Below the pieces are notes generated by a model that saw nothing but the letters and a program-made list of their open reading frames with translations, was not told the DNA's origin and did not search any database. From the NCBI GenBank assembly GCA_020809425.1, contig JAGGDC010000010.1, positions 1-64,000 of the forward strand: DNA of 64,000 nucleotides. The letters are read 5' to 3'. This stretch comes from Candidatus Synoicihabitans palmerolidicus. Its GTDB lineage: Bacteria; Verrucomicrobiota; Verrucomicrobiia; Opitutales; Opitutaceae. The position numbers were made by a program, and so were the translations under genes. Each line of letters begins with the position of its first letter. Position 1 is the first letter of the stretch. Shown here piece by piece: positions 63,916 through 64,000 of the stretch.

Positions 63916-64000
63916 CGCGCTGGAGAGCATCGCGTTCGAAATCACCAGCTCTGGCGCCGACTCATTTGGTATATTCCCCGTGAGCTGGATGGGAACTGCA
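60655..64000 (-). CDS. Trans-AT PKS, upstream protein, C-terminal part only (cut by the window edge)
   Basis: The reading frame is open to the last base of the window (…LTGNIPNESAPELVISNAMLSS before the KS), so the GTG at 63945 is not a real start and the protein continues beyond 64000. Visible domains: KS 62630-63910 with active Cys in VDTACSSSLVAIHL near 63397 and ECHGTGT near 62985; DH 61360-62110; then the nucleotide-site-free structural half of a KR (60655-61340, ending RRYEGTLRAMEEPV). The catalytic KR half is in the next gene, which starts at the overlapping ATGA. The missing upstream part should hold the starter (in palmerolide a glycine-containing NRPS unit) and one or more further modules. 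Confidence 0.95.
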   Translation of the reverse strand, partial: AVPIQLTGNIPNESAPELVISNAMLSSAGPEPIAIVGMAGQYAGANNLEEFWGNLVAGRDCVTEIPPSRWPMEGFFSEDRREPLRSYSRWGGLLEDPTGFDPMFFNCSPREADLMDPQQRLFLMTAYHALENAGYGDRSLDDQRCAVYVGVCGGDYEAHLTRCDDWGDAGAFTGTATAVLAGRIAYLLNLKGAGVAVDTACSSSLVAIHLACESLRAGSCSMALTGGVTVLSSERFYIWASKTGMLSATGRCRTFGADADGIVPAEGVGIVVLKRLSDAVSDGDHIHGVIMGSGINQNGRTNGITAPSSPAQTELESQVYRDFSIDPETLDYVECHGTGTRLGDPMEVAALTDTFRRFTSREAFCALGSVKTNIGHALAASGVAGVLKVLLALRHDEIPATLHCAEVNPHLGLDRSPFLLTQELRAWRPRQDRPRRAAVSAFGFSGANAHLVIEEAPLRAADTRGDYIPWHVFTVSGLTPTALRRRLADLGEWLESPLGRVASPADVSFTLNLGRSHFDQRHVIIADSLAGLLRQVRADLLDDAFDERRANSTAAAMRHAERELLKRPREVETAREWAELYLQGATLDWAEWHAARAGRRIVMPGYPFELRRCWIERAGDAGDAAGRSEFRRTFSASEPVLAQHAVGETAVLPGAASVALAWLGAEQSKPGLPVTFHDVVWLRPLRAAKGQDLSVVVCTEKTANGGRFGVDRSDTGERAVQGEVRWNEAPMPLADLDVAAIRARCTSKIEVAEFYERVAAAGVVYGPYFKVLREFAVGSGEALGRVELDPEFAGEAGHAGIHPALFDGALQVAAGLSYADPRAAGEFRYPFGFQKMICTSVWPAGLWVFASGSPETGVSLELADDAGLVVAKLTGYVTRAPQRTISPIIPLPSYVPGWEERMLETSDKPASQDAVWLVERSETAVETALMERHPALTRIRLGRESRQTDGRSWEVNVADASGWTMLPDGLTRPRTIYFSPGQISPDDYAEEIDCVREAKIVGVLALFRLVQFLQSRDWWREPLELRVILRGVWTISNEVESAPYFSAIPGLVGSIGREYPEITVVCVDVGVGREDGTAMARAVAEEPAQRTSPRVAWRNGRRYEGTLRAMEEPV

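Noticed and set aside
63945..63945. Apparent start codon (GTG) of the upstream PKS protein
   Set aside because: The same frame is open to base 64000 without a stop, and a KS in this position is normally preceded by an ACP, so the protein continues beyond the window.
1..64000. tRNA, rRNA, CRISPR arrays, riboswitches
   Set aside because: None was seen. The many repeated motifs in the window are the homologous KS, KR and ACP domains of the PKS.

Overview
The window is the greater part of one trans-acyltransferase (trans-AT) polyketide biosynthetic cluster. It covers the distal ten elongation modules of a giant modular PKS, the stand-alone enzymes that serve it, and a set of decayed accessory genes. 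The domain order, read module by module, predicts a chain that matches palmerolide A from C20 to C1, including the C17 beta-methyl, the C10 alpha-hydroxyl, the C7 and C11 oxygens and the carbamate. Palmerolide A is the antimelanoma V-ATPase inhibitor of the Antarctic ascidian Synoicum adareanum. Its published producer is an uncultivated Opitutaceae (Verrucomicrobiota) symbiont, Candidatus Synoicihabitans palmerolidicus. I infer the organism and product from this collinearity and from memory of the structure, not from a search. Published pal gene names are not used because I could not verify them.

Layout. 1-1761 is a decayed insertion sequence with perfect 14-bp terminal inverted repeats. 1762-2189 holds no recognisable gene. 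2190-11409 is a leftward operon, in transcription order: Sfp-type phosphopantetheinyl transferase, PfaD-type trans enoylreductase, donor ACP, decarboxylative KS (Cys to Ser), HMG-CoA-synthase homologue, ECH1 dehydratase, ECH2 decarboxylase, broken GT25 glycosyltransferase, O-carbamoyltransferase. 11518-16198 is a rightward block of four broken genes: polyamine-binding lipoprotein, SPFH/prohibitin-like protein, cyclic-peptide-type ABC exporter, GT32 glycosyltransferase. 16214-64000 is a second leftward operon: three PKS genes (the first runs off the window edge), malonyl-AT, AT-like acyl hydrolase, and a broken SDR-FAD oxidase fusion gene.

How the parts work together. The PPTase arms the ACPs. 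The malonyl-AT loads malonyl units in trans, because no module carries an AT. The second AT-like protein is probably a proofreading hydrolase. The KS/ACP/HMGS/ECH set makes beta-methyl branches, assisted by an ECH domain embedded in the PKS. The PfaD protein reduces enoyl intermediates at two modules. A flavin luciferase-like monooxygenase (LLM) domain hydroxylates an alpha carbon. The last ACP is followed by a BAHD/condensation-like acyltransferase domain instead of a thioesterase, which probably closes the macrolactone. The carbamoyltransferase then decorates the ring.

The most striking features are a ketoreductase divided between two genes exactly at its subdomain border with a proper ribosome-binding site, the BAHD-like release domain, a vestigial methyltransferase at another gene junction, and the contrast between about 44 kb of intact PKS coding sequence and heavy decay of nearly every accessory gene.
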